A DNA stretch of 53,742 nt. Origin: Clostridiales bacterium (GTDB lineage Bacteria; Bacillota; Clostridia; Christensenellales; CAG-138). The notes below the pieces were generated by a model. It had not been told where the DNA came from and made no database searches. It was given only the letters and a program-made list of their open reading frames with translations. Positions 33,850 to 42,661 of the stretch are shown in pieces (the stretch's first letter is position 1; each line of letters starts with the position of its first letter). The translations under genes and the position numbers were made by a program. Where the stretch lies: assembly GCA_012838425.1 (NCBI GenBank), contig DUPG01000033.1:1-53742 (forward strand), written 5' to 3'.

Positions 33850-33875
33850 GCACGAAACTATATCTAAGAGAGGAA

Positions 33876-34694
33876 TTAGCTCCAGACTACACCTACTGTC
33901 GATTGTCCTAAATGAATTGCAAGCACAGGACCTAACTGTCTTTTCTTGACCTCGATAGCGGGGAATCTGCGCCTTACTTCGTTGTAAAGCGCAGAAACCG
34001 TATCGGAGTCCTTAACATAATGAACGAAAACCTTATTTGCATACTCAGGTATTTGCCCTGCCATTCTGCTTATCTGATTGTAGCGCCCACGCGCCATACC
34101 GTCGGAAATCACAGCGCCGTCAACACATTTCAGCATGGGCTTTAAGTTAAGCACAGTTCCTACAGATTGCCTTACTATGCCTAATCTTCCGCTGTTGCGC
34201 AAGGGCGTCATATCATCAACCGAAAAAGCTATGGTGATTTTTGAGCGCAAATCCTGCATCTCCTCCGCTATTTCCTCTACGCTTGCGCCTGCTAATGCCA
34301 TTGCGCGCGCCTTTTCAACCAGCATATACATTCCACCTGCTGTTGACTGCGAATCGACTACCGTTATCTTATCGCTGCTAACCTCCCTTGCTGCTATAGA
34401 CGCGCTTGAATACGTGCCGCTTAACCTTGATGAAATGGTTATGCACAACACCTCAAAACCGCTGTTAACAAGCTCTGAAAAGGTGCTCATAAATGCAGCG
34501 ATATTCGCGTGTGCGGTTTGGCAGGCTACATTGCTTCTGAAAACAAGTCGCTGAAAGTCGCCGTTTTCGCCAATGAAGGTTTCGTTGTATATATGCCCGT
34601 TCACCGTGTAGGTCAATGGCACCAGCCAAACGCCAAGACTTTTTGCTTCGTTGCGGGTCATATAAACCGAGCTGTCAGTTACTATCGCTATCAT
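33876..34694 (-). CDS. DegV family fatty-acid-binding protein
   Basis: 272 residues, normal DegV length. TDSSVYMT near 6-13, ITISSRLSGTYSSA, VVDSQST and the C-terminal HLGQSTVGV are the family signatures. DegV/FakB proteins hold a fatty acid and present it to the kinase FakA, which makes acyl phosphate. Its ATG overlaps the accA stop (ATGA), so it is translationally coupled to the fatty acid operon, supporting a FakB role. FakA is not in the window. Confidence 0.9.
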   Translation of the reverse strand: MIAIVTDSSVYMTRNEAKSLGVWLVPLTYTVNGHIYNETFIGENGDFQRLVFRSNVACQTAHANIAAFMSTFSELVNSGFEVLCITISSRLSGTYSSASIAAREVSSDKITVVDSQSTAGGMYMLVEKARAMALAGASVEEIAEEMQDLRSKITIAFSVDDMTPLRNSGRLGIVRQSVGTVLNLKPMLKCVDGAVISDGMARGRYNQISRMAGQIPEYANKVFVHYVKDSDTVSALYNEVRRRFPAIEVKKRQLGPVLAIHLGQSTVGVVWS

Positions 34695-35479
34695 TGTGTC
34701 CTCTCTCCTATTTTGCGGAATTTCCTGTATCTTTTTTCTAACAGTAGCGCTATATCTTCGCCCTTTTTCTTGTTGAATGTATTAACAAGCTCTGCCTTAA
34801 TGCTTTGGCACATGGCTTCAAAGCCCTTGCTTTCGGGAATAATCGCTTCTATCACTCCGAACTCCATAAGATGTTCGGCAGTCAGCTTCAGGCATTCTGC
34901 AGCTTCCTTGGTTTTTGATGTATCCTTCCACAATATGCTCGCGCAGCCCTCGGGTGATATTACCGAATACACCGCATTTTCAAGCATCCATACCTCATCT
35001 GCTACCGCCAACGCCAATGCGCCGCCGCTGCCGCCCTCGCCTATGAGTATTGATACGATAGGCACCTTTAGAGCCATTATCTCGTATAGGTTTTCGGCTA
35101 TGGCCTGCCCCTGCCCTCTCTCCTCTGCGCCTATTCCGCAGAAAGCACCCGATGTATCCACTATGCACACTATGGGGCGGTTGAACTTTTCGGCTAACTT
35201 CATCTGGCGCAAGGCTTTTCTATAACCCTCGGGGTGCGCCGCACCGAAATTCCTTGCTATTTTCTCCTTCGTGTTCTTTCCTTTTTCAAGACCTATTACC
35301 GTAACGGGCATATCCTCTAAGCTTGCTATTCCGGCTATTACCGCTTTGTCGTCGGCATATCTCCTGTCGCCGTGCATTTCCAAGAAGTCTGTGAACAGCG
35401 TATTTATAAAGTCGGTCGCTGTGGGTCTGTTTGTGCTTCTTGCTATCTGCACCCTTTCAAATGCATTCATGCTGCTCAC
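34691..35479 (-). CDS. accA: Acetyl-CoA carboxylase, carboxyltransferase alpha subunit
   Basis: 262 residues. With AccD it moves the carboxyl group from biotin to acetyl-CoA. Crotonase-like features are clear: FLEMHGDR near 30-37, VDTSGAFCGIGAEERGQG near 107-124 and LIGEGGSGGALAL near 143-155. It is shorter than E. coli AccA (about 319) because the N-terminal extension is missing, as in many clostridia. The GTG start (35479) overlaps the end of accD by 23 bases; ATG 35470 is an alternative. Confidence 0.95.
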   Translation of the reverse strand: MSSMNAFERVQIARSTNRPTATDFINTLFTDFLEMHGDRRYADDKAVIAGIASLEDMPVTVIGLEKGKNTKEKIARNFGAAHPEGYRKALRQMKLAEKFNRPIVCIVDTSGAFCGIGAEERGQGQAIAENLYEIMALKVPIVSILIGEGGSGGALALAVADEVWMLENAVYSVISPEGCASILWKDTSKTKEAAECLKLTAEHLMEFGVIEAIIPESKGFEAMCQSIKAELVNTFNKKKGEDIALLLEKRYRKFRKIGERTQ

Positions 35480-36332
35480 CGCCCTTCGAATGAAGCTTCA
35501 AAACCGTTGTAATATACTTTTTCTGCGTTTTTCTATGAACTATATCGTCAACAAAGCCCTTTTCAAGCAAAAATTCAGCACGCTGAAAGCCTTGCGGGAG
35601 CTTTTGGTGAATGGTTTGTTCTATTACTCTTGGGCCAGCAAAGCCGATAAGCGCGTTTGGCTCGGCTACAATTATGTCACCCAGCATGGCATAGCTTGCG
35701 GTAACTCCGCCTGTTGTGGGGTCTGTCAATACGGTTAAGTACAGGTTGCCTCCGTCGCTGTGCTTCTTTACTGCGCCGCTTACCTTTGCCATCTGCATAA
35801 GCGACAGGATACCCTCCTGAATTCTTGCCCCGCCCGATACTGTGAAGCCAACGACGGGCAAGCCCTTTTCTGTCGCGGCTTCGAAAAGCCTTGTGAGCTT
35901 CTCGCCCACTACAGTTCCCATGCTGCCCATCATGAAATACGGCTCCATAACGAAAAGCGCGGTGTTGTAGCCGCCAATCTTGCAGAAACCGCACACCACG
36001 GCTTCGTTCTCTGCGCTTTCAAGCTTTGCGGCTTTAAGCTTCTTATCATAATTCGGAAAATCAATTATGTTGTAAGAGGTCATATCCGAATCGACTTCTA
36101 TGAATGTATCCTTATCGGCAATATAGTCTATACGCTGGCGCGCGTTCATGCGGAAATGATACTCGCAATAAAAGCACACGTTAAAATGCTCGGCTAAATC
36201 GCTTGTTAAAAGCATTTTCTTGCAGCTTGGGCAGGCTACACACATTTCGTCGGGTATTATAGGCTTCTGCTTCAATTTTCTGTTGCCTTCAAGCTCGTTT
36301 TTCGGTTTTTTGAATATACCCTTTCTCAGCAT
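35457..36332 (-). CDS. accD: Acetyl-CoA carboxylase, carboxyltransferase beta subunit
   Basis: 291 residues. The N-terminal zinc ribbon uses Cys34/Cys37 and Cys53/Cys56 (CPSC, CFYC). The carboxyltransferase core follows, with GFTVSGGARIQEG, TDPTTGGVTASYAMLGD and EPNALIGFAGPRVIEQT. ATG 36332 lies behind AAGGAGG. It sits between accC and accA, so both carboxyltransferase subunits come from one mRNA. Confidence 0.97.
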   Translation of the reverse strand: MLRKGIFKKPKNELEGNRKLKQKPIIPDEMCVACPSCKKMLLTSDLAEHFNVCFYCEYHFRMNARQRIDYIADKDTFIEVDSDMTSYNIIDFPNYDKKLKAAKLESAENEAVVCGFCKIGGYNTALFVMEPYFMMGSMGTVVGEKLTRLFEAATEKGLPVVGFTVSGGARIQEGILSLMQMAKVSGAVKKHSDGGNLYLTVLTDPTTGGVTASYAMLGDIIVAEPNALIGFAGPRVIEQTIHQKLPQGFQRAEFLLEKGFVDDIVHRKTQKKYITTVLKLHSKGGEQHECI

Positions 36333-36335
36333 AGA

Positions 36336-37676
36336 CTACCTCCTTAGCCTTTTATCTAAGAAATCTATTGTGTAGTCGCCGGACTGGAACGCTTTGTCAG
36401 AAAGAATATCGTTATGCAGCTCGCCGTTATGGTCTATTCCTTCTATAACTAACTCGCATAGCGCCGCGCGCATTTTGCGTATGGCTTCCTCACGCGTGGA
36501 GGCGTGGACTATAAGCTTGCCTATTAAGGAATCATAGAAGGGAGGTACTGTGTAATCCTGATACACCGCAGTATCGAATCGCACCCACGGACCGCCCGGA
36601 ACATGCAGTAGTGTTATCTTGCCGCTGCTCGGGCGGTAGTTCTCCATTGGGTTTTCGGCGTTTATTCTGCATTCTATGGCATGACCTTTAAGCTCAATAT
36701 CCTCTTGTCTGAAAGGCAATTTTACCCCTGCTGCTGTGCGTATCTGCCACTGCACTATATCAATGCCCGTAGTCATCTCGGTAACGGGGTGCTCGACCTG
36801 CAAGCGCGTATTCATTTCCATAAAATAAAAGTTTTTGTCTTTATCTAACAGGAATTCCATTGTGCCGACGCCTGTATAGTTAACTGCCCTTGCGGCTTTT
36901 GCGGCAACAGCTATGAGCTGCTCGCGAATATCGTTTGAAATAGCGGGAGACGGACATTCTTCTATAAGCTTTTGGTTCTTCCTCTGAATAGAGCACTCCC
37001 TTTCGCCTAAGCACACGACATTCGAATAGTTGTCGCACAAAAGCTGCGCCTCAATATGCTTGGCCGGGGATATGAACTTTTCTAAATACACAGCACCGTC
37101 GCCGAATGCCGCCAACGCTTCACTTGACGCTGCTAAGAATGCCGAATCGAACTCGCTTTCAGACCTTACAAGCCGTATTCCTCTGCCGCCACCGCCGGCA
37201 CGCGCCTTTATAAGCAAGGGGTAGCCTAAAACTGCCGCCTCATGCCTTGCGTGGTCTATATCTATGAGCATTTCGCTTCCGGGTATTACGGGAACTCCCG
37301 CTTGGCGCATTGTGCGCTTTGCGGCTTCCTTATCTCCCATGCGCTGAATTGCCTCGCTGCCGGGGCCTATGAACTTTATGTTGCACTGCTCGCATAGCTT
37401 TGCGAACTTCACGTTTTCAGCCAGCAAGCCATAGCCGGGGTGTATGGCTTCCGCGCCAACGCCTGCGGCTAATGATATAAGCGCAGTCATATTAAGGTAA
37501 CTGTCGCGAACCATAGCAGAGCCTATGCAGTAGCTCTCGTCCGCAAGGCTAACATGCAGCGCCTCTCTATCCGCTTCGGAGAACACCGCAACCGTCTGTA
37601 TGCCCATTTCCTTGCAGGCACGAATGATTCTTACCGCTATTTCGCCTCTGTTCGCTATCAAAATCTTTGAAAACAC
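36336..37676 (-). CDS. accC: Biotin carboxylase subunit of acetyl-CoA carboxylase
   Basis: 446 residues, standard length. ATP-grasp features: KILIANRGEIAVRIIRA at the start, the glycine-rich KARAGGGGRGIRLV loop near 156-169, the MEMNTRLQVEHPVTE active-site region near 289-303 and GHAIECRINAE. It carboxylates biotin on AccB using ATP and bicarbonate. The start codon is GTG (37676) behind AGGG, four bases after fabZ. Confidence 0.97.
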   Translation of the reverse strand: MFSKILIANRGEIAVRIIRACKEMGIQTVAVFSEADREALHVSLADESYCIGSAMVRDSYLNMTALISLAAGVGAEAIHPGYGLLAENVKFAKLCEQCNIKFIGPGSEAIQRMGDKEAAKRTMRQAGVPVIPGSEMLIDIDHARHEAAVLGYPLLIKARAGGGGRGIRLVRSESEFDSAFLAASSEALAAFGDGAVYLEKFISPAKHIEAQLLCDNYSNVVCLGERECSIQRKNQKLIEECPSPAISNDIREQLIAVAAKAARAVNYTGVGTMEFLLDKDKNFYFMEMNTRLQVEHPVTEMTTGIDIVQWQIRTAAGVKLPFRQEDIELKGHAIECRINAENPMENYRPSSGKITLLHVPGGPWVRFDTAVYQDYTVPPFYDSLIGKLIVHASTREEAIRKMRAALCELVIEGIDHNGELHNDILSDKAFQSGDYTIDFLDKRLRR

Positions 37677-37680
37677 GCAA

Positions 37681-38103
37681 TCACCCTATCGAATCCAATA
37701 TCGCGAACGATAATTCGCCCTCTAAGCACAGCTTTTCGCCTACAAAGCCCTTAACTTCGGCAAAGTAGAACACAGCTTTTTCCTTAACTAACCTACATTC
37801 AAAGCGAATAGTGTCGTTCGGCTTGACTACCGCCTTGAACTTTACCTTATTCATGCCCGTAAAAAGCGGTATTTTGCCCTTCAACCTATCCGCTAACAGC
37901 ATGCAACAGGCCTGCGCAGCCATTTCGCATTGAATCACGCCCGGCACTACGGGTTCATTCGGAAAATGCCCCTGCAAAAACCACTCGTCACCCCTGATAT
38001 GAGAGGTGCCATACGCTATGCCGTCATCGCCTATATATGCTTCGTCAATAAGCAGCATAGGCTCTCTGTGAGGCAATATGCTTTTCAACTCATCTCTGTT
38101 CAT
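37681..38103 (-). CDS. fabZ: 3-hydroxyacyl-ACP dehydratase FabZ
   Basis: 140 residues, single hotdog domain. LPHREPMLLIDE at 10-21, catalytic His46 in GHFPNEPVVPGV and Glu60. It dehydrates beta-hydroxyacyl-ACP to trans-2-enoyl-ACP, the substrate of FabK. The position between accB and accC is the usual order in streptococci and clostridia. No FabM or FabA isomerase is in the window, so the origin of unsaturated fatty acids is not explained. Confidence 0.96.
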   Translation of the reverse strand: MNRDELKSILPHREPMLLIDEAYIGDDGIAYGTSHIRGDEWFLQGHFPNEPVVPGVIQCEMAAQACCMLLADRLKGKIPLFTGMNKVKFKAVVKPNDTIRFECRLVKEKAVFYFAEVKGFVGEKLCLEGELSFAILDSIG

Positions 38104-38110
38104 GCTATCC

Positions 38111-38572
38111 TCAAAATATCTTAAACAATGTCTGACTATACTCGACTATCTGACCGTTTTCGGCGCAAATATCGACTATTTCGCCATCAACGTCTGACGT
38201 TATCTCGTTCATAACCTTCATTGCTTCTATTATGCAAAGCACATCGCCCTTTTTGACTCGGCTGCCAATTTTCACAAATGGTTCAGCGTCCGGCGCAGGG
38301 GCTTGATAGAACACGCCAACCATGGGGGATTTCACCTCGTGAATCTCGTTGAAATCCACTGAGCCATTTATAATAGGTATGTTCTCTGTCATCTCCGCGC
38401 TATTAGCAGGTGTAGGAACAGCAACGGTAACCGGCTGCGAAAGCGGAGCGCTGCTTGCTTGCGTGTTTGTTCTCTCCAAGCGGATTTTAGTTTCGCCCTC
38501 GCAGAATTCAATCACCGATAAATCCTGCTCGTTTAATATTTTTGCAAGCATTTTTATCTGTTTAATATCCAT
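38111..38572 (-). CDS. accB: Biotin carboxyl carrier protein of acetyl-CoA carboxylase
   Basis: 153 residues from ATG 38572, seven bases after GAGG; an ATG two codons earlier overlaps the fabF stop and is less well placed. The N-terminal helix region is followed by an Ala/Pro/Ser/Thr-rich linker (about 38-70), then the biotinyl domain with biotin on Lys119 in EAMKVM. Needs biotin ligase (not seen here) and biotin, plausibly supplied by BioY at 45520-46065. Confidence 0.95.
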   Translation of the reverse strand: MDIKQIKMLAKILNEQDLSVIEFCEGETKIRLERTNTQASSAPLSQPVTVAVPTPANSAEMTENIPIINGSVDFNEIHEVKSPMVGVFYQAPAPDAEPFVKIGSRVKKGDVLCIIEAMKVMNEITSDVDGEIVDICAENGQIVEYSQTLFKIF

Positions 38573-38574
38573 AG

Positions 38575-39807
38575 TCATTCCTCATACTTTTTTAGTGCTA
38601 TGCAAGCGTTATGCCCGCCAAAGCCCAAAGAGATTGACAACGCGGTATCTATTACCGCTTCGCGCTTTACATTAGGCACGTAGTCTAAGTCGCATTCGGG
38701 GTCCGGCACCTCATAGCCTATTGTGGGCGGGGCTATGTTGTTTTTAACCGCCAGCACCGTCGCTATAGCCTCCGCAGCGCCCGCCGCGCCAAGCATATGC
38801 CCTGTCATAGACTTTGTTGAGCTGATAAGCGCATTATTAGCGCTATCTCCCAACGCGATTTTTATTGCCTTGGTTTCGACCTTGTCATTCAAAGGCGTAC
38901 TCGTGCCATGCGCGTTTATATAGATGTTGCTATAATCGGTAACGCCTGCTTCATTGAGAGCAAGCTTTATAGCGTTTATGGCACCTTCCGCTTCGGGATG
39001 AGGGGCCGTAACATGGTAGGCATCTGCTGTATTGCCATAACCGCATATCTCGGCATAAATATTTGCCCCTCTTGCCTTTGCGTGCTCATATTCTTCAAGA
39101 ATTAAAACGCCTGCACCCTCGCCCATTACGAAGCCGTCTCTGCGCTTATCGAACGGTATAGACGCGGATTTAGGGTCTTGACTGAAAGACAGCGCCATAC
39201 AGCTTGAAAACCCGGCAATAGCTAACGGGCATATCGCCGCTTCCGAACCGCCCGCAATTATCGCGTCGGCGTATCCATGCTTTATAGCGCGAAACGCTTC
39301 GCCTATTGCATGAGTTGAAGTAGCGCAGGCAGTAACAACCGCCAATGTGGGCCCCTGCGCGTTAAACCTTATTGATATGTTGCCTGCCGCCATGTTAGCA
39401 ATCATCATAGGCACGAAAAACGGTGATACGCGAGATGCCCCGCGCGTAAGCATTTTTTCGGTTTCGGTTACGAATGTTTCAATGCCGCCTATACCTGAGC
39501 CGACATATACGCCAAGCCTATGTGGGTCTATATCCGTAAGCTTGCTATCCTCCATAGCTTGAGCTGCCGCGGCTATGGCGTATTGCGCATATAGGTCCGT
39601 TCTGCGAACCTCGCTTTTTTCTTCGAAATACTTGTACGGGTCAAAGTCCTTCACTTCTGCTGCGACCTTAACCTTGAAATCATCAGTATTGAATTTGGTT
39701 ATGTAATCTATCCCCGAGTTGCCGTTTATTATATTAGTCCAGAATGAATTTACATCGTTTCCGACAGGGGATATTATACCTAAGCCTGTAATAACTACTC
39801 TACGCAT
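38575..39807 (-). CDS. fabF: 3-oxoacyl-ACP synthase II
   Basis: 410 residues from ATG 39807 behind AAGGAGG; the frame extends 11 codons further without a ribosome site. The condensing triad is Cys161 (TACATSTH), His300 (NAHGTST) and His337 (TGHMLGAAG). It elongates acyl-ACP with malonyl-ACP. It overlaps or abuts accB downstream and follows fabG. Confidence 0.97.
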   Translation of the reverse strand: MRRVVITGLGIISPVGNDVNSFWTNIINGNSGIDYITKFNTDDFKVKVAAEVKDFDPYKYFEEKSEVRRTDLYAQYAIAAAAQAMEDSKLTDIDPHRLGVYVGSGIGGIETFVTETEKMLTRGASRVSPFFVPMMIANMAAGNISIRFNAQGPTLAVVTACATSTHAIGEAFRAIKHGYADAIIAGGSEAAICPLAIAGFSSCMALSFSQDPKSASIPFDKRRDGFVMGEGAGVLILEEYEHAKARGANIYAEICGYGNTADAYHVTAPHPEAEGAINAIKLALNEAGVTDYSNIYINAHGTSTPLNDKVETKAIKIALGDSANNALISSTKSMTGHMLGAAGAAEAIATVLAVKNNIAPPTIGYEVPDPECDLDYVPNVKREAVIDTALSISLGFGGHNACIALKKYEE

Positions 39808-39830
39808 AGTTTCCTCCTTTTTAGGAAGCG

Positions 39831-40571
39831 CTACATACACAGTCCGCCGTCAACCTTAATTACTTCGCCTGTTATGTAGTTCGCTAAATCCGAAGCCAAG
39901 AACACAGCTAAATTTGCTATATCCTCAGGCTCGCCTATTCTTTTTAAGGGAATATTCTTTATTAGCTCTTCCCTTGCTGATTCAGGCATTGCGTCTGTCA
40001 TATCCGTTCCTATGAAGCCGGGGGCTATGGCATTGCAGTTTATTCCTCTGCCTGCCAGCTCACGCGCGACGGATTTCGTTAAGCCAATCATGCCGGCCTT
40101 TGAAGCCGAATAATTAGCTTGCCCGGCGTTACCCATAATTCCCGAAACTGAAGTAATGTTTATGATTTTGCCATAGCGTTTCTTGATAAACTGCCTCGAA
40201 GTGTGCTTTATCATATTGTAAGCACCTTTCAGGTTTACGCTGAGCACATCGTCGTAATCCGCTTCACTCATCTGCATAATAAGCTTGTCACGCGTGATGC
40301 CTGCATTGTTTACAAGTATGTCTATGCCGCCGAAATCCTCTGTAATTTGGGCGACCAATGCTTCTGTGGCGGAATAATCGGCAACATTGCATTTATAGCA
40401 CCTTGCTTTTATTCCAAACGAAGCGGCCTCCTGTTCTACCTCGCTTGCAGCTTTGTCATTGCCTGCGTATATAAGTGCTACATCTGCTCCATGCGCTGCC
40501 ATAGCTAACGCTATTGCCCTGCCTATTCCCCTTGACGCGCCTGTGATTAGCGCTACCTTTCCTTTCAGCAT
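39831..40571 (-). CDS. fabG: 3-oxoacyl-ACP reductase FabG
   Basis: 246 residues, short-chain dehydrogenase fold. NADPH-binding GASRGIG is at 11-17, NNAG near 88-91, and the catalytic set Ser143, Tyr154 and Lys158 (YSASK). It reduces beta-ketoacyl-ACP. The start overlaps the fabD stop by seven bases, so translation is coupled. Confidence 0.96.
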   Translation of the reverse strand: MLKGKVALITGASRGIGRAIALAMAAHGADVALIYAGNDKAASEVEQEAASFGIKARCYKCNVADYSATEALVAQITEDFGGIDILVNNAGITRDKLIMQMSEADYDDVLSVNLKGAYNMIKHTSRQFIKKRYGKIINITSVSGIMGNAGQANYSASKAGMIGLTKSVARELAGRGINCNAIAPGFIGTDMTDAMPESAREELIKNIPLKRIGEPEDIANLAVFLASDLANYITGEVIKVDGGLCM

Positions 40572-41485
40572 GTTTCCTCCAATAGCTTTACGGTATTGAT
40601 TAGGCTTGCTGAATCCTCCACATTAAAAACAGATACTTGGCTTGAGATTTTACTTATAAGTCCTGATAATACCTTGCCTGCGCCTACTTCAATAAATGTT
40701 GTAAAGCCGTCGTCTATCATGTTTTCAATGGTTTTCTGCCACAATACCGGACTTTTTAATTGCGCTGTGATATGCCCCTTTATATCGCTGGTGTAGGGCT
40801 TGGCGGTTAGGTTTGAATACAGGGGAATTACGGGCGGATTTAACTCAATCCTGTCAAGCTCTGCGCTTAGCTTTTTAGCGGCTTCTTCCATAAATTTAGT
40901 ATGAAAGGCGCCGTTTACCTGCAGCTTTATGCTTCTTCCGCCTGCTTTTGCGACCGCTTGTAAGAACGCGTCCATTTCATCTTTTAGCCCGGCGACTACC
41001 AACTGACCCTCGCAGTTATAGTTAACAGGGAACACGTTTTCGAACTCGGCGCATAACGCTTCTACTCTTTCATTAGGCAAGCGCAATACTGCCGCCATGC
41101 AGCCGCCGTATTTTTCGGCACATTCCTGCATATATTCGCCGCGCTTTATTACTAATCTGAACGCGTCTTGCTCGGATAACACTCCACAGAACGCCAATGC
41201 AGGAATTTCTCCCAACGAGAAGCCCGCAGCGCCTTGCGGACTAATGCCTTTTTCTTTCAGGGCATAGGCGCACGCTAAATCCACTAAGAACAATGCCGGC
41301 TGAGTGTTCTTCGTAACTGAAAGCTGCTCCTTTGTACCAAAGAAACAGAGAGGGGAGATGTCTTTTCTTATGCTGTCAGCCATTTCGAAAACTCTTTTTG
41401 CGGCCTGTGAGCTCTCGGCAATATCCTTGCCCATGCCGGAATACTGCGCCCCCTGCCCTGCGAATACAAACGCTATTTTGCCCAT
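40565..41485 (-). CDS. fabD: Malonyl-CoA:ACP transacylase
   Basis: 306 residues, full length. The nucleophile is Ser90 in GFSLGE and the catalytic histidine His195 in NGAFHTKFM. The conserved FAGQGAQ starts at 8. The residue before the serine is Phe where most FabD proteins have His (GHSxGE). It loads malonyl groups on ACP. The start overlaps fabK by 13 bases. Confidence 0.95.
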   Translation of the reverse strand: MGKIAFVFAGQGAQYSGMGKDIAESSQAAKRVFEMADSIRKDISPLCFFGTKEQLSVTKNTQPALFLVDLACAYALKEKGISPQGAAGFSLGEIPALAFCGVLSEQDAFRLVIKRGEYMQECAEKYGGCMAAVLRLPNERVEALCAEFENVFPVNYNCEGQLVVAGLKDEMDAFLQAVAKAGGRSIKLQVNGAFHTKFMEEAAKKLSAELDRIELNPPVIPLYSNLTAKPYTSDIKGHITAQLKSPVLWQKTIENMIDDGFTTFIEVGAGKVLSGLISKISSQVSVFNVEDSASLINTVKLLEETC

Positions 41486-42417
41486 ATGCTTGCCCCTTTT
41501 AGCGCCTGCTCGGCTTCTGAAAACAGCTCTTCTATCATTTCTTTAACCGGCTGCTCTTTCTTAACAAGCCCTGCAATCTGCCCTGCCATAAATGTACCTG
41601 TTTCCTCGTCGCCGTCTATTACCGCGCGTCTCAATGAGCCTACGCCCATGCTCTCTAACTCCTCGCTCGTGAAATCAGGGTCGTATTCGCGCTTCATAAA
41701 CTCATGCGTGAAAGGCGATTTTAACGCACGGACAGGGTGCCCCAAGCGCTTGCCCGTCGTGATTGTATCTATGTCCTTCGCTTTTAGCACGCGCTCTTTA
41801 TAGTTCCTGTGAATAGTACATTCGTGCGCTACTAAGAACCTTGTGCCTAACTGCACGCCAGCAGCACCTAACATAAATGCCGCTGCTATTCCTCTGCCGT
41901 CGCCTATTCCTCCTGCCGCTATTACCGGAATTTTCACCGCGTCGCATACCTGCGGAACCAAGCACATTGTAGTCAGCTCGCCTATATGGCCGCCCGCCTC
42001 GCAGCCCTCGGCTATGACGGCCGTAGCACCGTAACGCTCTACCATTCTTGCCATTCCCGACGAAGCTACAACGGGCAAAACCTTAATTCCTGCATTTAGC
42101 CACGCGTCCATATATTTAGACGGGTTGCCCGCACCTGTTGTAACGACAGGTATTTTTTCTTCTATGACTAATTGGGCAACCTCGTCTTTATATGGACTAA
42201 GGAGCATGATGTTTATTCCAAAGGGCTTATCGGTAAGCTCTCGGCACTTGCGAATTTCATCTCTTAGCTGTTCGGCGGAACAGTTCATAGCGGCAATTAC
42301 CCCCAAGCCGCCCGCGTTAGAAACCGCAGACGCCAAGCTTGCGTTTGCTACCCAAGCCATTCCGCCTTGAATTATCGGATATTCTATGCCTAAAATATCG
42401 CAAATGGGTGTTTTCAT
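41473..42417 (-). CDS. fabK: Enoyl-ACP reductase II (FMN-dependent FabK)
   Basis: 314 residues of the nitronate monooxygenase/FabK TIM-barrel family. It starts with the typical IEYPIIQGGMAWVA; AEGCEAGGHIG near 136-146 contains the catalytic histidine, and PVIAAGGIGDGRG near 164-176 binds FMN. It reduces enoyl-ACP with NAD(P)H. It replaces FabI, which is not seen here, so triclosan resistance would be expected from family knowledge. The GAGG ribosome site lies unusually close to ATG 42417. Confidence 0.94.
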   Translation of the reverse strand: MKTPICDILGIEYPIIQGGMAWVANASLASAVSNAGGLGVIAAMNCSAEQLRDEIRKCRELTDKPFGINIMLLSPYKDEVAQLVIEEKIPVVTTGAGNPSKYMDAWLNAGIKVLPVVASSGMARMVERYGATAVIAEGCEAGGHIGELTTMCLVPQVCDAVKIPVIAAGGIGDGRGIAAAFMLGAAGVQLGTRFLVAHECTIHRNYKERVLKAKDIDTITTGKRLGHPVRALKSPFTHEFMKREYDPDFTSEELESMGVGSLRRAVIDGDEETGTFMAGQIAGLVKKEQPVKEMIEELFSEAEQALKGASIWAK

Positions 42418-42422
42418 CCTCG

Positions 42423-42644
42423 TTAATTTACCTTTTCCTCGATTAGCTTTGCGACTGCGCCTACATTGGTCAACTCTTCGTTGATTTCCAGCGAAATGTT
42501 GAACTCGTCCTCAAGCGTCATTATGAGCTCAACTATGTCGAGCGAATCCAAGCCTAAATCCGAAAAAGTGGACTCGGCTGTGATTTTGTCTGCGCTCATG
42601 CCCTTGTAGTCTGCTAAAATCTTGATAACCTTGTCTAATACCAT
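42423..42644 (-). CDS. acpP: Acyl carrier protein (fab operon copy)
   Basis: 73 residues from ATG 42644 behind GGAGG. Phosphopantetheine attaches to Ser34 in GLDSLDIVEL, the classical motif. It lies between fabH and fabK, the usual place in FabT-controlled operons. This is the second ACP of the window; its DSLDxVE motif is closer to the fatty-acid ACP consensus than that of the rnc-linked copy. An in-frame extension of 14 codons into fabH lacks a ribosome site. Confidence 0.95.
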   Translation of the reverse strand: MVLDKVIKILADYKGMSADKITAESTFSDLGLDSLDIVELIMTLEDEFNISLEINEELTNVGAVAKLIEEKVN

Positions 42645-42661
42645 ACTTTCCTCCAAAAAAT

